A DNA stretch of 35,618 nucleotides from a virus. The stretch covers positions 1 to 35,618 of IMG/VR virus record IMGVR_UViG_3300031825_000402; one strand, 5' to 3'. A program made the position numbers and the translations under genes. Shown here piece after piece: positions 7,970-14,932 of the stretch (the first letter of the stretch is position 1; each line of letters opens with the position of its first letter). Under the pieces are notes generated by a model, which did not search any database, was not told the DNA's origin, and worked only from the letters and a program-made list of their open reading frames with translations.

Positions 7970-8000
7970 AAACGCGGAGGACGCAGAGGACGCGGAGAGA
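7970..8000. repeat. AACGCGGAGAACGCG-type repeat, copy 2
   Basis: Plus-strand text AACGCGGAGGACGCAGAGGA and its continuation lie between the tube stop (8007) and the two-hairpin element. No gene is seen in the 151-nt gap 7856-8006; it is filled by these two repeats. Confidence 0.8.
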
Positions 8001-8006
8001 ACCGGC

Positions 8007-9179
8007 TTACGGGGCGGCGGTGGCGAAACGAAACAGGTCGCCGTCGTCGTTCTGGCTGCCGACGATTTCCAGCTGGCCGGCGAGCGGGCCGGTGGTCTGG
8101 AAGGTCTGCGGGAGCTGGCGGGGCGCGCCGTTGTAGAGGGTGCAGTGCACGCCGGTGCCGGAGACAACGAGGTCGCCGCGGACCTTGCTCTTGCCGCGGG
8201 CGATCGTGCCGCCCTGCATGCCGAGGAGATCGAGCAGCTGCGCGTGGCTGAAGCCCTCGGGGGAGAGCTGCGCGGAGATCCCGCGGCCGGCCACCTGCAG
8301 GCCGAGCGTGCCGATCTCGTCGTTGGTGATGGGGGTCGTGGAGAGCGTGGGCGTGATCGTGACGGGGCCGCGGCTCTTGAAGCTGGCAAAGGGGGCCGCG
8401 CCGAAGACGCAGGCGCAGGCCTGCGTGGGGATGTCGGCCGGATCGGGCAGCGTGTCGGAGAGGGCGACCTTCTCGATCGTGTAGAGGCTGTTGGCATCGG
8501 CCAGGGCGGCGCCTTCCTTGCGGAAGCAGCCGAAGGCCACCTGGCCGAGCATGGTGGCGATGGCGCTCATGATCGCGGGCGGCGGCACGACCACAGCCGC
8601 GTTGTGGAAGGTGATGCGGCGGTTGACCGTGATGGCGTCGATCACGAGCGGCTCCTGCTCGATGAGGAAGATGTCGCCCGTGCCGTCGTCGGAGAAGTTG
8701 ATGAGGCTGGCGCCGGCATCGGCCACGGCGTGGGCCTGCGTGGTGTAGAACTTGCCGGTGGCGCTGAGGTAGATGAGGCCGGCGAGGCTGCCGGCGCTCA
8801 CGGCCGGCATGGTGGCGTCGGGGGCGGCGATCATGCGCATGGGGCAGCCGGTGCGCGGCGTGGCGCGGCCGATGTAGGTGACGACATCGGTGCCGGAATC
8901 GATGGCGGTGATGTCGTAGCGCGGAGTGATGATCTCGCCCTTGCGCAGGGCGGCGGTGCGGTAGAGGGCGGCGATCTGCGCGGCCGTCCACTTGCCGATG
9001 GGGGTGCCGGTGAGGGCGACGGTGTTGTCCAGGCCGAGCTGCACGAGCGCATCGTGGATGTCGGACTCGATGGGGAAGAGGTCGGCGATGGGCGTGAGGT
9101 TGAGGCCGCCGCGGAAATGGAAGTCCTGGCCGAGGTGGGTGACGTTGGCCGGGCCGTCGAGGAGGGAAGCGAGGTTCAT
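8007..9179 (-). CDS. Major tail tube-like protein (390 aa)
   Basis: Lies after the terminator-like protein and before the tape measure cluster, the place of the tail tube in siphoviruses. The first ~75 residues (NLTPIADLFPIESDIHDALVQLG) resemble the N-terminal part of tube or capsid-like proteins found in phages with long non-contractile tails. The rest is beta-rich with a Thr/Ile pattern (RGPVTITPTLSTTPITNDEIG), consistent with a tube fold plus an added domain. At 390 aa it is larger than typical tube proteins, so an additional surface domain is likely. No sheath gene is adjacent. The start at 9179 is the only ATG matching the conserved beginning; the upstream gap (9180-9236) is another repeat. 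Confidence 0.55.
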   Translation of the reverse strand: MNLASLLDGPANVTHLGQDFHFRGGLNLTPIADLFPIESDIHDALVQLGLDNTVALTGTPIGKWTAAQIAALYRTAALRKGEIITPRYDITAIDSGTDVVTYIGRATPRTGCPMRMIAAPDATMPAVSAGSLAGLIYLSATGKFYTTQAHAVADAGASLINFSDDGTGDIFLIEQEPLVIDAITVNRRITFHNAAVVVPPPAIMSAIATMLGQVAFGCFRKEGAALADANSLYTIEKVALSDTLPDPADIPTQACACVFGAAPFASFKSRGPVTITPTLSTTPITNDEIGTLGLQVAGRGISAQLSPEGFSHAQLLDLLGMQGGTIARGKSKVRGDLVVSGTGVHCTLYNGAPRQLPQTFQTTGPLAGQLEIVGSQNDDGDLFRFATAAP

Positions 9180-9208
9180 GGGATGTGCGGGAGTTTAGTT
9201 TCGGAGTT

Positions 9209-9236
9209 TAAACGCGGAGAGCGCAGAGAGCGCGGA
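9209..9236. repeat. AACGCGGAGAACGCG-type repeat, copy 3
   Basis: AAACGCGGAGAGCGCAGAGA and continuation, immediately before the stop codon (9237-9239) of the 232-aa gene and within the 57-nt gap before the tube gene. It lies in the same place relative to flanking genes as copies 2 and 4. Confidence 0.8.
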
Positions 9237-9935
9237 TCAGGAAAATTCAGCTTCGGCGACGCTGCTGGGTTGGAGGCCGGATTTCTCGGCGGCGGCTTTC
9301 AGCGTGCCGGCGACGGCGGCGAAGGGCGCGGCGTAGAGCGTGGCCTCGGCATTCGTGCTGCAGGGATAGCTGCCGTCGGTCGTGTAATAGATCGCGGCGC
9401 CGGAAGTGGCGCAGGTGAGCGTGATCGAGGCGCCGGCGGCGCCTTCATCGGGATCGATGAGCGGAGTGCCGACGCGGACATCGGCATCTTCCTGGTCGAG
9501 GCGCTCGAAGGTGACGACGCGGGAGCGGCGGCTGGGATCGGACTGCGGCGCGGGGCTGGTGCTCTTCCAGACCAGCACACCGCGGCCGAGGGAGCGGCGA
9601 TGCAGGAGCTGGCGGATGCGGCGGGTGAGCTGGAACACGCTCTTTCCGGTGCCATCGGCGCCGTTGTTGAAGAGCTGAGTCTCGAAGACCTGCACGCCGA
9701 ACTGGATCCGGAGCTCCGGGCTGGGTGTATCGGGATTGGTGGGCGTCTCCTCGGGCTCGAGGACGAGCGCATAGGCGCCCATCTTGCCGGCCTTGGTGTT
9801 GAGCGTGCCGAGGCCTTTATCGATCTCGCTCTCGATGTCGCCCTTGTCTTCGAGATCGACGGTGACAGTCGCGAAGAGTGCATCGAGATCGAGCACGGTC
9901 TTGATGTCGGCCTGTTCCTGTTCGGTGCGGTCCAT
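9237..9935 (-). CDS. Tail terminator-like protein with C-terminal chitobiase-C-like domain (232 aa)
   Basis: The N-terminal ~150 residues lie where Mu-like and siphophages encode a tail terminator or gp37-type protein (after gpG, before the tube); the pattern with LRIQFGVQVFETQLFNNGADG and a helix QLTRRIRQLLHRR fits a small connector fold. Residues ~155-232 read as a CHB_HEX_C (chitobiase C-terminal, FN3-like) domain: TPLIDPDEGAAGASITLTC, then IYYTTDGSYP, then ATLYAAPFAAVAGTLKAAAEKSGLQPS. This domain usually binds surfaces or sugars and is found fused to many phage proteins. So the terminator-like core probably carries an outward-facing decoration. The start at 9935 is 2 nt after the gpG stop. 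Confidence 0.6.
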   Translation of the reverse strand: MDRTEQEQADIKTVLDLDALFATVTVDLEDKGDIESEIDKGLGTLNTKAGKMGAYALVLEPEETPTNPDTPSPELRIQFGVQVFETQLFNNGADGTGKSVFQLTRRIRQLLHRRSLGRGVLVWKSTSPAPQSDPSRRSRVVTFERLDQEDADVRVGTPLIDPDEGAAGASITLTCATSGAAIYYTTDGSYPCSTNAEATLYAAPFAAVAGTLKAAAEKSGLQPSSVAEAEFS

Positions 9936-9937
9936 GG

Positions 9938-10615
9938 TCAGTTTTGGTCCAGTGTTCTGCCGCGCGTGGGGGTCGAGCGCTGCCAGGTGCGCTCGGCCAG
10001 GCTGAGGATGGCGCGGGAGGCGGCGCGGGTGACGATGGCGGGCTCGGGCAGGACCGTGGGATCCTTCTGCACCGTGATTTCCTTCTTCAGCCAGAAGAGG
10101 ACTTCGCCGCCCTGCACGCCACGGCTGCCGACCGTGACGGCGCCGGTGTTTTTGTTGCGCTTGACGGAGAGCTGGGTGCGCACGGTCTTGGCCAGGGCGT
10201 AGGGACCGTTGCGGCCCCAGAGGATGATGAGGCTGTCGAAGTCGGCGGCGGTGCGGCCCTTCGCCTCGTCGCGGGCGGGGATGGTGAGGTATTTGGTGGG
10301 CCGGCCCGTGGCGCGGGAGATGCCCTTGCCGGCCTTCACCGTGCCGCCGAAGAAGTGCAGCGCGATGCCGACATGCGCGATGGAGATGAGCACGCCACCG
10401 GGCACGACCTGGTAGCCAGTAGCCTTGGCGGCCTTGCCGTAGTAGTGGGAGTTCGGCGAGTGGGATTTTTCGCGGGCGATGAAGTGCTGCTGATAGACCG
10501 TGGCCGCGGCCTCGCCGACGACCTCGTTGACGACGGCGGGATCGAGAGTGGCCGCGAGGGCGCGGACGCCTTCGCTGGCGTGGTCCTGGAAGCGGAGATC
10601 GATGGAGGCGCTCAT
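9938..10615 (-). CDS. Virion morphogenesis protein, Mu gpG-like (225 aa)
   Basis: Family of phage virion morphogenesis proteins (Mu gpG / tail completion), which join heads and tails. Recognised by the segment VYQQHFIAREKSHSPNSHYYGKAAKAT and the IAHVGIALHFFGGTVK motif, both characteristic, followed by PTKYLTIPARDEAKGRTAADF. Two starts are possible: a TTG at 10624 and an ATG at 10615. I choose the ATG because an AAAAGGA Shine-Dalgarno lies 9 nt before it but touches the TTG directly. Position after the F-like gene matches the F-G pair of Mu, though here the pair comes after the capsid and gp36 genes rather than before the protease. Confidence 0.8.
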   Translation of the reverse strand: MSASIDLRFQDHASEGVRALAATLDPAVVNEVVGEAAATVYQQHFIAREKSHSPNSHYYGKAAKATGYQVVPGGVLISIAHVGIALHFFGGTVKAGKGISRATGRPTKYLTIPARDEAKGRTAADFDSLIILWGRNGPYALAKTVRTQLSVKRNKNTGAVTVGSRGVQGGEVLFWLKKEITVQKDPTVLPEPAIVTRAASRAILSLAERTWQRSTPTRGRTLDQN

Positions 10616-10632
10616 CGCGGACAATCCTTTTT

Positions 10633-10662
10633 AAACGCGGAGGACGCGGAGGGCGCGGAGAA
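10633..10662. repeat. AACGCGGAGAACGCG-type repeat, copy 4
   Basis: AAACGCGGAGGACGCGGAGG and continuation, upstream of the gpG gene. Its edge (TTTTTAAACGCGG on the plus strand) abuts the Shine-Dalgarno of gpG, so the repeat forms part of the leader. Confidence 0.8.
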
Positions 10663-10690
10663 CAGACGACAGAGGCAAGAGGGCAGGCCC

Positions 10691-10726
10691 GAGAATGAGA
10701 AAGAGAACGAGGAACGAGAAAGATTC
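10691..10726. repeat. GAGAACGAGAATGA-type purine repeat, copy 2
   Basis: GAGAATGAGAAAGAGAACGA and continuation, next to copy 4 of the GCGGAG family. Together the two families fill the 112-nt gap between the F-like stop and the gpG start. Same family as 3840-3873. Confidence 0.75.
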
Positions 10727-10727
10727 A

Positions 10728-11567
10728 TCAGTTCATTCCTCCGATATATTTGAGGACGCCGTCGACGATCTGGGCCTGGATGCCTTTGTTGCGGAGATCC
10801 TCGATGATGGCGGCTTGCAAGTCCTCGGCAGTGATCTTGCCGGGGGTCTGCAGGCCGTCGTTCATCGCGAGGTTGGCGGGGGCGACCTGCTCGTCGCGGC
10901 CGATGATGCCGAGGCGCATGGCCTCGTCGCGATCGATGGCGATGCGGTCCATGCCGGAGTTGAAGGCAAAGGGCGCATAGGGGTTGTCGAGGCCGTCGTC
11001 GAAAAGCTCGGTGCTGCCGAGCATTTGCCAGACCTCGGCGTCTTTGCGCGCGATCATGCGGCCGTCAAAAAATTCCCCTCCGGCCTTGGTCCAGCGCGCG
11101 GGCCAGTTGCGCTGCTTTTCGAGATCGGCCGGGCCGAAGAAGCGGACGAGTTCCCAGGCGGGATACTGGTCGCGCACCGCGGGAGTGTCGCCCTGGAGGG
11201 TGCGGCCGATGGACTGCATCATCTGCACGTTGGTATCGAGCTGGAGGTTGATGCGCTTCTCGTCGCTGAAATCGGTGAGCGTGCCCTCCTCGCCTTCCGC
11301 GGGGCGATAGCCGAGGGAGTTGACCAGGTCGCGCAGGATGCCGCGCTGCTTGGCGCGATCGGTGGTGCCGGTGAGGATGGCCTGCACGCTGTCGTTGAGC
11401 TGCTGCAGGTGGCCGGCGTGGGTGCCGCCGGCGGTTAAGACGGAGCGGCGGCGCAGCTCGGGATCGATCTCGCGGAGGAGCGTGGTGCGGAGATCCGTGG
11501 GCAGCAGCGTGCGGGCGGCCTGCGAATCGAGGGCCTCTTTGAAGGGAACTGGAGCGCGGAAGTTCAT
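10728..11567 (-). CDS. Head morphogenesis protein, related to the C-terminal region of Mu gpF (279 aa)
   Basis: Residues ~80-225 carry the sequence signature of phage minor head (F/gp7-type) proteins as I know it: a LGYRPAEGEEGTLTDFS turn, a helix with DTNVQMMQSIGRTLQG, the PAWELVRFF segment, WPARWTKAGGEFFDGRMIA, and NPYAPFAFNSGMDRIAIDRDEA. The usual N-terminal portion of full-length F (over 400 aa) is absent, so it is a shorter version or a split form. The N-terminal ~60 residues match nothing I know. It probably works at the portal vertex or in head assembly. It is paired with gpG in the next position. The 88-nt gap before it holds a 12-bp perfect inverted repeat. Confidence 0.65.
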   Translation of the reverse strand: MNFRAPVPFKEALDSQAARTLLPTDLRTTLLREIDPELRRRSVLTAGGTHAGHLQQLNDSVQAILTGTTDRAKQRGILRDLVNSLGYRPAEGEEGTLTDFSDEKRINLQLDTNVQMMQSIGRTLQGDTPAVRDQYPAWELVRFFGPADLEKQRNWPARWTKAGGEFFDGRMIARKDAEVWQMLGSTELFDDGLDNPYAPFAFNSGMDRIAIDRDEAMRLGIIGRDEQVAPANLAMNDGLQTPGKITAEDLQAAIIEDLRNKGIQAQIVDGVLKYIGGMN

Positions 11568-11591
11568 TTCAGAGGTGCACCCATTCGACGC

Positions 11592-11605
11592 GGCCCATGC
11601 GGGCC
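11592..11605. repeat. Short hairpin GGCCC-ATGC-GGGCC
   Basis: A perfect 5-bp stem with a 4-nt loop in the leader of the F-like gene, between its start (11567) and the longer inverted repeat at 11616-11658. It may affect translation of the F-like gene. Confidence 0.4.
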
Positions 11606-11615
11606 TTGCTCAGGG

Positions 11616-11658
11616 TGATCGATGCACGGGTAAATATTTCCAAAGAGTGCATCGATCA
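11616..11658. terminator. Perfect 12-bp inverted repeat after the gp36-like gene
   Basis: TGATCGATGCAC (11616-11627) and GTGCATCGATCA (11647-11658) are exact reverse complements separated by 19 nt. The right arm contains the TGA stop of the gp36-like gene. It may be an mRNA-stabilising hairpin, an attenuator or a protein-binding site. There is no T-run, so a plain Rho-independent terminator is unlikely. Confidence 0.5.
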
Positions 11659-12114
11659 GAGGCCGGAGAGCTTGTCGCGGCCGTAGCGCTTGGTGGTGGT
11701 GGAGACGTTCTCGATCGCGGCGCCGCCGGCCTGCTCGTCGCCAGGGGCGGCGGTGGTCGGCGGCACGATCGCCACATCGCAACGGGCGACATCGCGCAGG
11801 AAGGCGATGGCGTTGGCATTGGCGTCGCTGCGCTCGGCGGTGAGCACCACGCGGCCGGGGATGCGTTTGCAGATCCGGTAGATCGCGATGTCGATGGCGG
11901 CGGACTCGCACTCATCGGGGATGGTGCCGGCCTCGCCCAGGACGTTCTTCGCGCAGGCGGCGACGCGAGCGCGGACCTCGGTCGTGACCTGGTCGAGGAT
12001 TTCCTGCACGACGCCAGTCTGGCCGGCGACGAGCGCGGCCGTCTTGACGGCGGTCAGCTCCGGGCCGGTGAGGCCGGAGGCGAGATCGGATTCGACGAGG
12101 GTGATGTAGCTCAT
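11656..12114 (-). CDS. Head-tail connector, Mu gp36-like DUF1320 (152 aa)
   Basis: DUF1320 (gp36) proteins are about 140-150 aa and lie after the capsid gene in Mu-like phages. The length, position and pattern fit: a short N-terminal helix, an all-helical core with VQEILDQVTTEVRARVAACAKN, then SAAIDIAIYRICKRIPGR and a DANANAIAFLRDVARCDVAI helix, and a Thr/Gly-rich tail. It should act in head completion or as an adaptor between portal and tail. The start at 12114 follows a TCAGAGG-type repeat (12115-12146) that fills its leader. The stop codon is inside the inverted repeat at 11616-11658. Confidence 0.75.
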   Translation of the reverse strand: MSYITLVESDLASGLTGPELTAVKTAALVAGQTGVVQEILDQVTTEVRARVAACAKNVLGEAGTIPDECESAAIDIAIYRICKRIPGRVVLTAERSDANANAIAFLRDVARCDVAIVPPTTAAPGDEQAGGAAIENVSTTTKRYGRDKLSGL

Positions 12115-12146
12115 CAGAGGACGGAGGTCAAAGGACAGAAGTCAGT
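12115..12146. repeat. GGTCAAAGGACAGAAGTCAG-type repeat
   Basis: The stretch CGGAGGTCAAAGGACAGAAG and its flanks belong to a dispersed TCAGAGGNC-type repeat. It lies directly before the start of the gp36-like gene and after the terminator hairpin, so it is part of the leader. Confidence 0.6.
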
Positions 12147-12165
12147 TTCATGTGCCGGAGGTTTC

Positions 12166-12197
12166 TAAAAAGCCCCGGCCGGCGGGTGGCCGGGGCT
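12166..12197 (-). terminator. Rho-independent terminator after the capsid gene
   Basis: AGCCCCGGCC (12171-12180), 7-nt loop, GGCCGGGGCT (12188-12197): a perfect 10-bp GC-rich stem. On the minus strand it is followed by TTTTTAG, a short T-run. It is 22 nt after the capsid stop and would limit expression of downstream genes relative to the capsid. Confidence 0.75.
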
Positions 12198-12219
12198 CGA
12201 AGAAAACACCTGGGCTCGA

Positions 12220-13269
12220 TTAGCTGGCGGTGATCGTGCGGGTGACGATGCCGAGGCCGGTGGCGACGATGTTGGAATACATCTCGACCGAGACATCGGT
12301 GAACTTCTCGTGCTCGACCACGTAGACGCCGTAACGGAGGCCGTTGCGGGACTTCGAGGTGAAGCGCTTGACCGCGCTCGGGTCGTCCTTGCTGATGCCC
12401 GGATAGGCGCTGTAGGCGTAGACCGTCGAGGGCACGATCAGGCCCTTCGCCGTGGCGGTGGACTGGTAGCGGGCCTTCACGACCTCGACCTGGTCGACCA
12501 TGAAGTAGCGGGCCAGCTCTTCCATGGTCTTGTCGGCGCGGTTGGTGGGCTGCACGCGCGCCGGATCCTCGTAGGCGTCGAGGCGCAGATCCCAGGCGGC
12601 TTCGCCGTAGATCACGACGTTGGGGCGCACACCCGTGATGTCGGCGCTGGCCTTGAGGGCGGCGCGCACCAGACCGTCGGGGTTGGTGGTGGCGGAGAAG
12701 ATCGCGCCGGCCGTGGTGTCGTTGGCCTCGAGGAGCGTGATGCCGCGGCGCAGATCGTTGCGCGCCAGGCGGGACTGGAGGCGCTCGATCGCCACCGCGA
12801 TCTCGACCTGCACATCGTCACACTGGTCGTGGTCGATGCGGACGGTGAGGCCCTTGTTCTTGGTGCTCTCGTTGGCCGTGGTGCCGGAGTATTCGACCCG
12901 CTTGAACGAGTCGCCGATGGCGCGGATGTCATCGACCTCGGAGAGGAAAGCCTGGGCGTTGGTGGCCTTCTTGAACTCGAAACGCCGGGCGACCGGGATT
13001 TCGGGGAAGAGGCGCTGCAAGACCTCGTCGACCTTCTCGGGATCCTTCCAGCCGACGGTGAGGCCGGTGAGGGGCTCGGAATAGTGGGCGGAAGTGAAGC
13101 GCGACTCGTTGGCGGCGCAGATGACGCCGTGAGGGTTGCGGCCCTCGCCTTGATCCTCGGCCAGGGGCGCGAGGCCCATGAACATGCTGGCGGCCAGCAT
13201 GGCGGCCTTGGTGACGCGGCCGCCGCGCGCGAGCGCGACATCGCCGTTGGAGAGATGAATGGATTTCAT
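12220..13269 (-). CDS. Major capsid protein, Mu gpT-like (349 aa)
   Basis: The capsid shell protein. At 349 aa it is in the usual size range. Sequence features of the family include a helix-rich start with an Ala/Met-rich segment (AAMLAASMFMGL), the conserved VEVAKARYQ-like strand (QVEVVKARYQSTATAKG), the VVIYGEAAWDLRLDAYED segment and the ending MYSNIVATGLGIVTRTI. The longer open frame upstream is a shadow of the preceding gene; the start at 13269 gives MKSIHLS. It is downstream of the protease/scaffold and decoration genes and is followed by a strong terminator, so it can be made in excess. Confidence 0.75.
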   Translation of the reverse strand: MKSIHLSNGDVALARGGRVTKAAMLAASMFMGLAPLAEDQGEGRNPHGVICAANESRFTSAHYSEPLTGLTVGWKDPEKVDEVLQRLFPEIPVARRFEFKKATNAQAFLSEVDDIRAIGDSFKRVEYSGTTANESTKNKGLTVRIDHDQCDDVQVEIAVAIERLQSRLARNDLRRGITLLEANDTTAGAIFSATTNPDGLVRAALKASADITGVRPNVVIYGEAAWDLRLDAYEDPARVQPTNRADKTMEELARYFMVDQVEVVKARYQSTATAKGLIVPSTVYAYSAYPGISKDDPSAVKRFTSKSRNGLRYGVYVVEHEKFTDVSVEMYSNIVATGLGIVTRTITAS

Positions 13270-13319
13270 TTTGATAAGAGCTGAGTGATTGATGGTAGTG
13301 GTGGTGGAGCGGTGGGGGG

Positions 13320-14273
13320 TTAGGTCGTCGCGAGGGCGACGCCGGCCTTGGCGGCGGCGAGGCTGGCGGCGGTGAGGCGGGCGTCGTCGCCGATCTTCTC
13401 GACCTCGGCGACCAGCAGCGTGTATTTCGCATGCAGGAGGCGGATGTCGTCGGAGGCTTTCTCCATTTCGGTGATCGCCGTAGCGAACTTGGCGCGGACA
13501 TCGCGGGTGTCGTCGCCGATCTTCTCCGTCTCGGCCGCGAGGGCGGCGAGATCCGCGGCGGCCGCGGCGGCCGTGCCGTTGGTCGAAGTCTCGGCCGCGA
13601 GCGTGACAGCAGCGAGGGCGCCGTTGGTGCTGGTGAGCGCATCGGGCGCGGACGTGGCGCTGTAGCCGTTGGTGCTGGTGAGCGCGGCCTGGATGGTGAG
13701 CTTCTCGGGGATCGAGGGGATGACCTCGACGACTTCGCCCGCCGACCAAGCGCCGCGAGCATTGCCGACAAACCAGTAGGTGCCGGCGGCCGTGGGCTTA
13801 ACGACGACGTCACCGTCGGCGTCCATATAGAGGGCTGCGCCGTCGGTGATATTGCCACCGGCGACCATGGGCACGGTGCCATCGTGGGCGCCGAGCATGA
13901 TGACGGTGACGGGATCTTCCGCGGCGGCGGGCTCGTCGATGCAGATGCCGATGGGCTCATCGGAGACGGCGGTGGGAATGGCAATGTGATTGGCGTCGGT
14001 GCCTTTCTTCACGAGCTTGTAGCGCGTGGTGATGGCGGCATCGGCCAGCATGGTGATCTTGCCGCCGGCATGCGTGCCCCAGTTGGCGGGGGCCGTATTG
14101 ATGGCGGGGAAGAGCGCATTGCGGCGGGATTGCCGGCTGATGTTGGCGACGACGTAAACCGTGGCACCGATGACGGCGCAGACGGTAAGCACGCTCAGCG
14201 TGGCTTCGGGGGCATGGTAGAGGCCCGCGAGCACGGCGAGTGCGACAAGAAGGGAGATGAAGAACGATTTCAT
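13320..14273 (-). CDS. Decoration-type protein with N-terminal membrane-like segments and C-terminal repeats (317 aa)
   Basis: Residues ~60-190 form a small beta-rich domain typical of capsid cement or decoration (DUF2190-like) proteins: TMLADAAITTRYKLVKKG, DEPIGICIDEPAAAED, ITDGAALYMDADGDVVVKP, YWFVGNARG. This comes after two hydrophobic segments (~4-20 and ~27-48), unusual for a virion protein. The C-terminal ~110 residues contain three TSTNG repeats (~200-245) and two EKIGDD repeats, probably a stalk and coiled coil, giving a longer spike-like extension. Its place between protease and capsid is usual for cement proteins. If the hydrophobic start is retained, the protein could be a membrane-bound assembly factor instead. 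Confidence 0.6.
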   Translation of the reverse strand: MKSFFISLLVALAVLAGLYHAPEATLSVLTVCAVIGATVYVVANISRQSRRNALFPAINTAPANWGTHAGGKITMLADAAITTRYKLVKKGTDANHIAIPTAVSDEPIGICIDEPAAAEDPVTVIMLGAHDGTVPMVAGGNITDGAALYMDADGDVVVKPTAAGTYWFVGNARGAWSAGEVVEVIPSIPEKLTIQAALTSTNGYSATSAPDALTSTNGALAAVTLAAETSTNGTAAAAAADLAALAAETEKIGDDTRDVRAKFATAITEMEKASDDIRLLHAKYTLLVAEVEKIGDDARLTAASLAAAKAGVALATT

Positions 14274-14338
14274 GACTGGATGGATTGAGGATGAGTTGAC
14301 GGGTGGAGATTCGATGCGGGAGAGAGAGCGTTGGACGC

Positions 14339-14932
14339 TTAGCTCTTGTCGTTGGGGAACAGCTCCGGCTTTTCGGACTGGAGCGCGATGTAGGCCGTGG
14401 TGCGGTCGCACTTGGCCGTGGTCATCTTGGCCTGGATGGCCTCGTTGATCGCGTTGATGCGCTGCTTGGCCTCGGGCGAGACCGGCTGGCCGCGGCGGGC
14501 GCCGATGTCGGTCTTCGACTTCGTGTTCACGGCCTTGGTGAGCTTGCCGAGGTCGGCGGCGACAGTGTCGAAGCTCGCGCCCTGGGCAGTGAACTTGCCG
14601 AGCCACTCGGCGCGGCCAGCCTCGGTGAGCCGGCCTTCGTTGATGGCCGTGGTGATAACCAGGCCGGCGCGGGCGGCGCGCTCGGTGGCGAGCGACGTGC
14701 GCACGTTGGAGGCCTCGTTGACGGCGGTGGTCACCTGGCCCTGGGCGGCAGTGAGCTGGGCCTTGACCGTGCTGACCTCGTTGACGGCGGTGGCGAGTTT
14801 CCCCTGGTCCGCAAGGGCCGACTGGACCTTGGGCAGGGCTTCGTTGATGGCCGTGGTCGCCTGGGCGTCCGTGGCATCGGCGCCCAGCGTGATGCCGAGG
14901 AGCGCGAGGAGTTCGATCAGTTTCTTATTCAT
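14339..14932 (-). CDS. Possible internal in-frame scaffold start (Z-like, 197 aa)
   Basis: An in-frame ATG at 14932 begins MNKKLIELLALLGITLGAD, the point where the protease domain ends and the scaffold begins. In Mu the equivalent internal start gives the Z scaffold. No strong Shine-Dalgarno is visible before it, so production is an inference from the family. Confidence 0.4.
   Translation of the reverse strand: MNKKLIELLALLGITLGADATDAQATTAINEALPKVQSALADQGKLATAVNEVSTVKAQLTAAQGQVTTAVNEASNVRTSLATERAARAGLVITTAINEGRLTEAGRAEWLGKFTAQGASFDTVAADLGKLTKAVNTKSKTDIGARRGQPVSPEAKQRINAINEAIQAKMTTAKCDRTTAYIALQSEKPELFPNDKS

Noticed and set aside
8007-9179. Contractile sheath
   Set aside because: The gene is in the tube position and there is only one such gene; no sheath-like domain or baseplate wedge genes are seen.
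7854-10202. 782-aa plus-strand ORF
   Set aside because: Low-complexity Gly/Ala/Asp/Glu translation, antisense to clear tail genes, no start signal; a GC-rich shadow.
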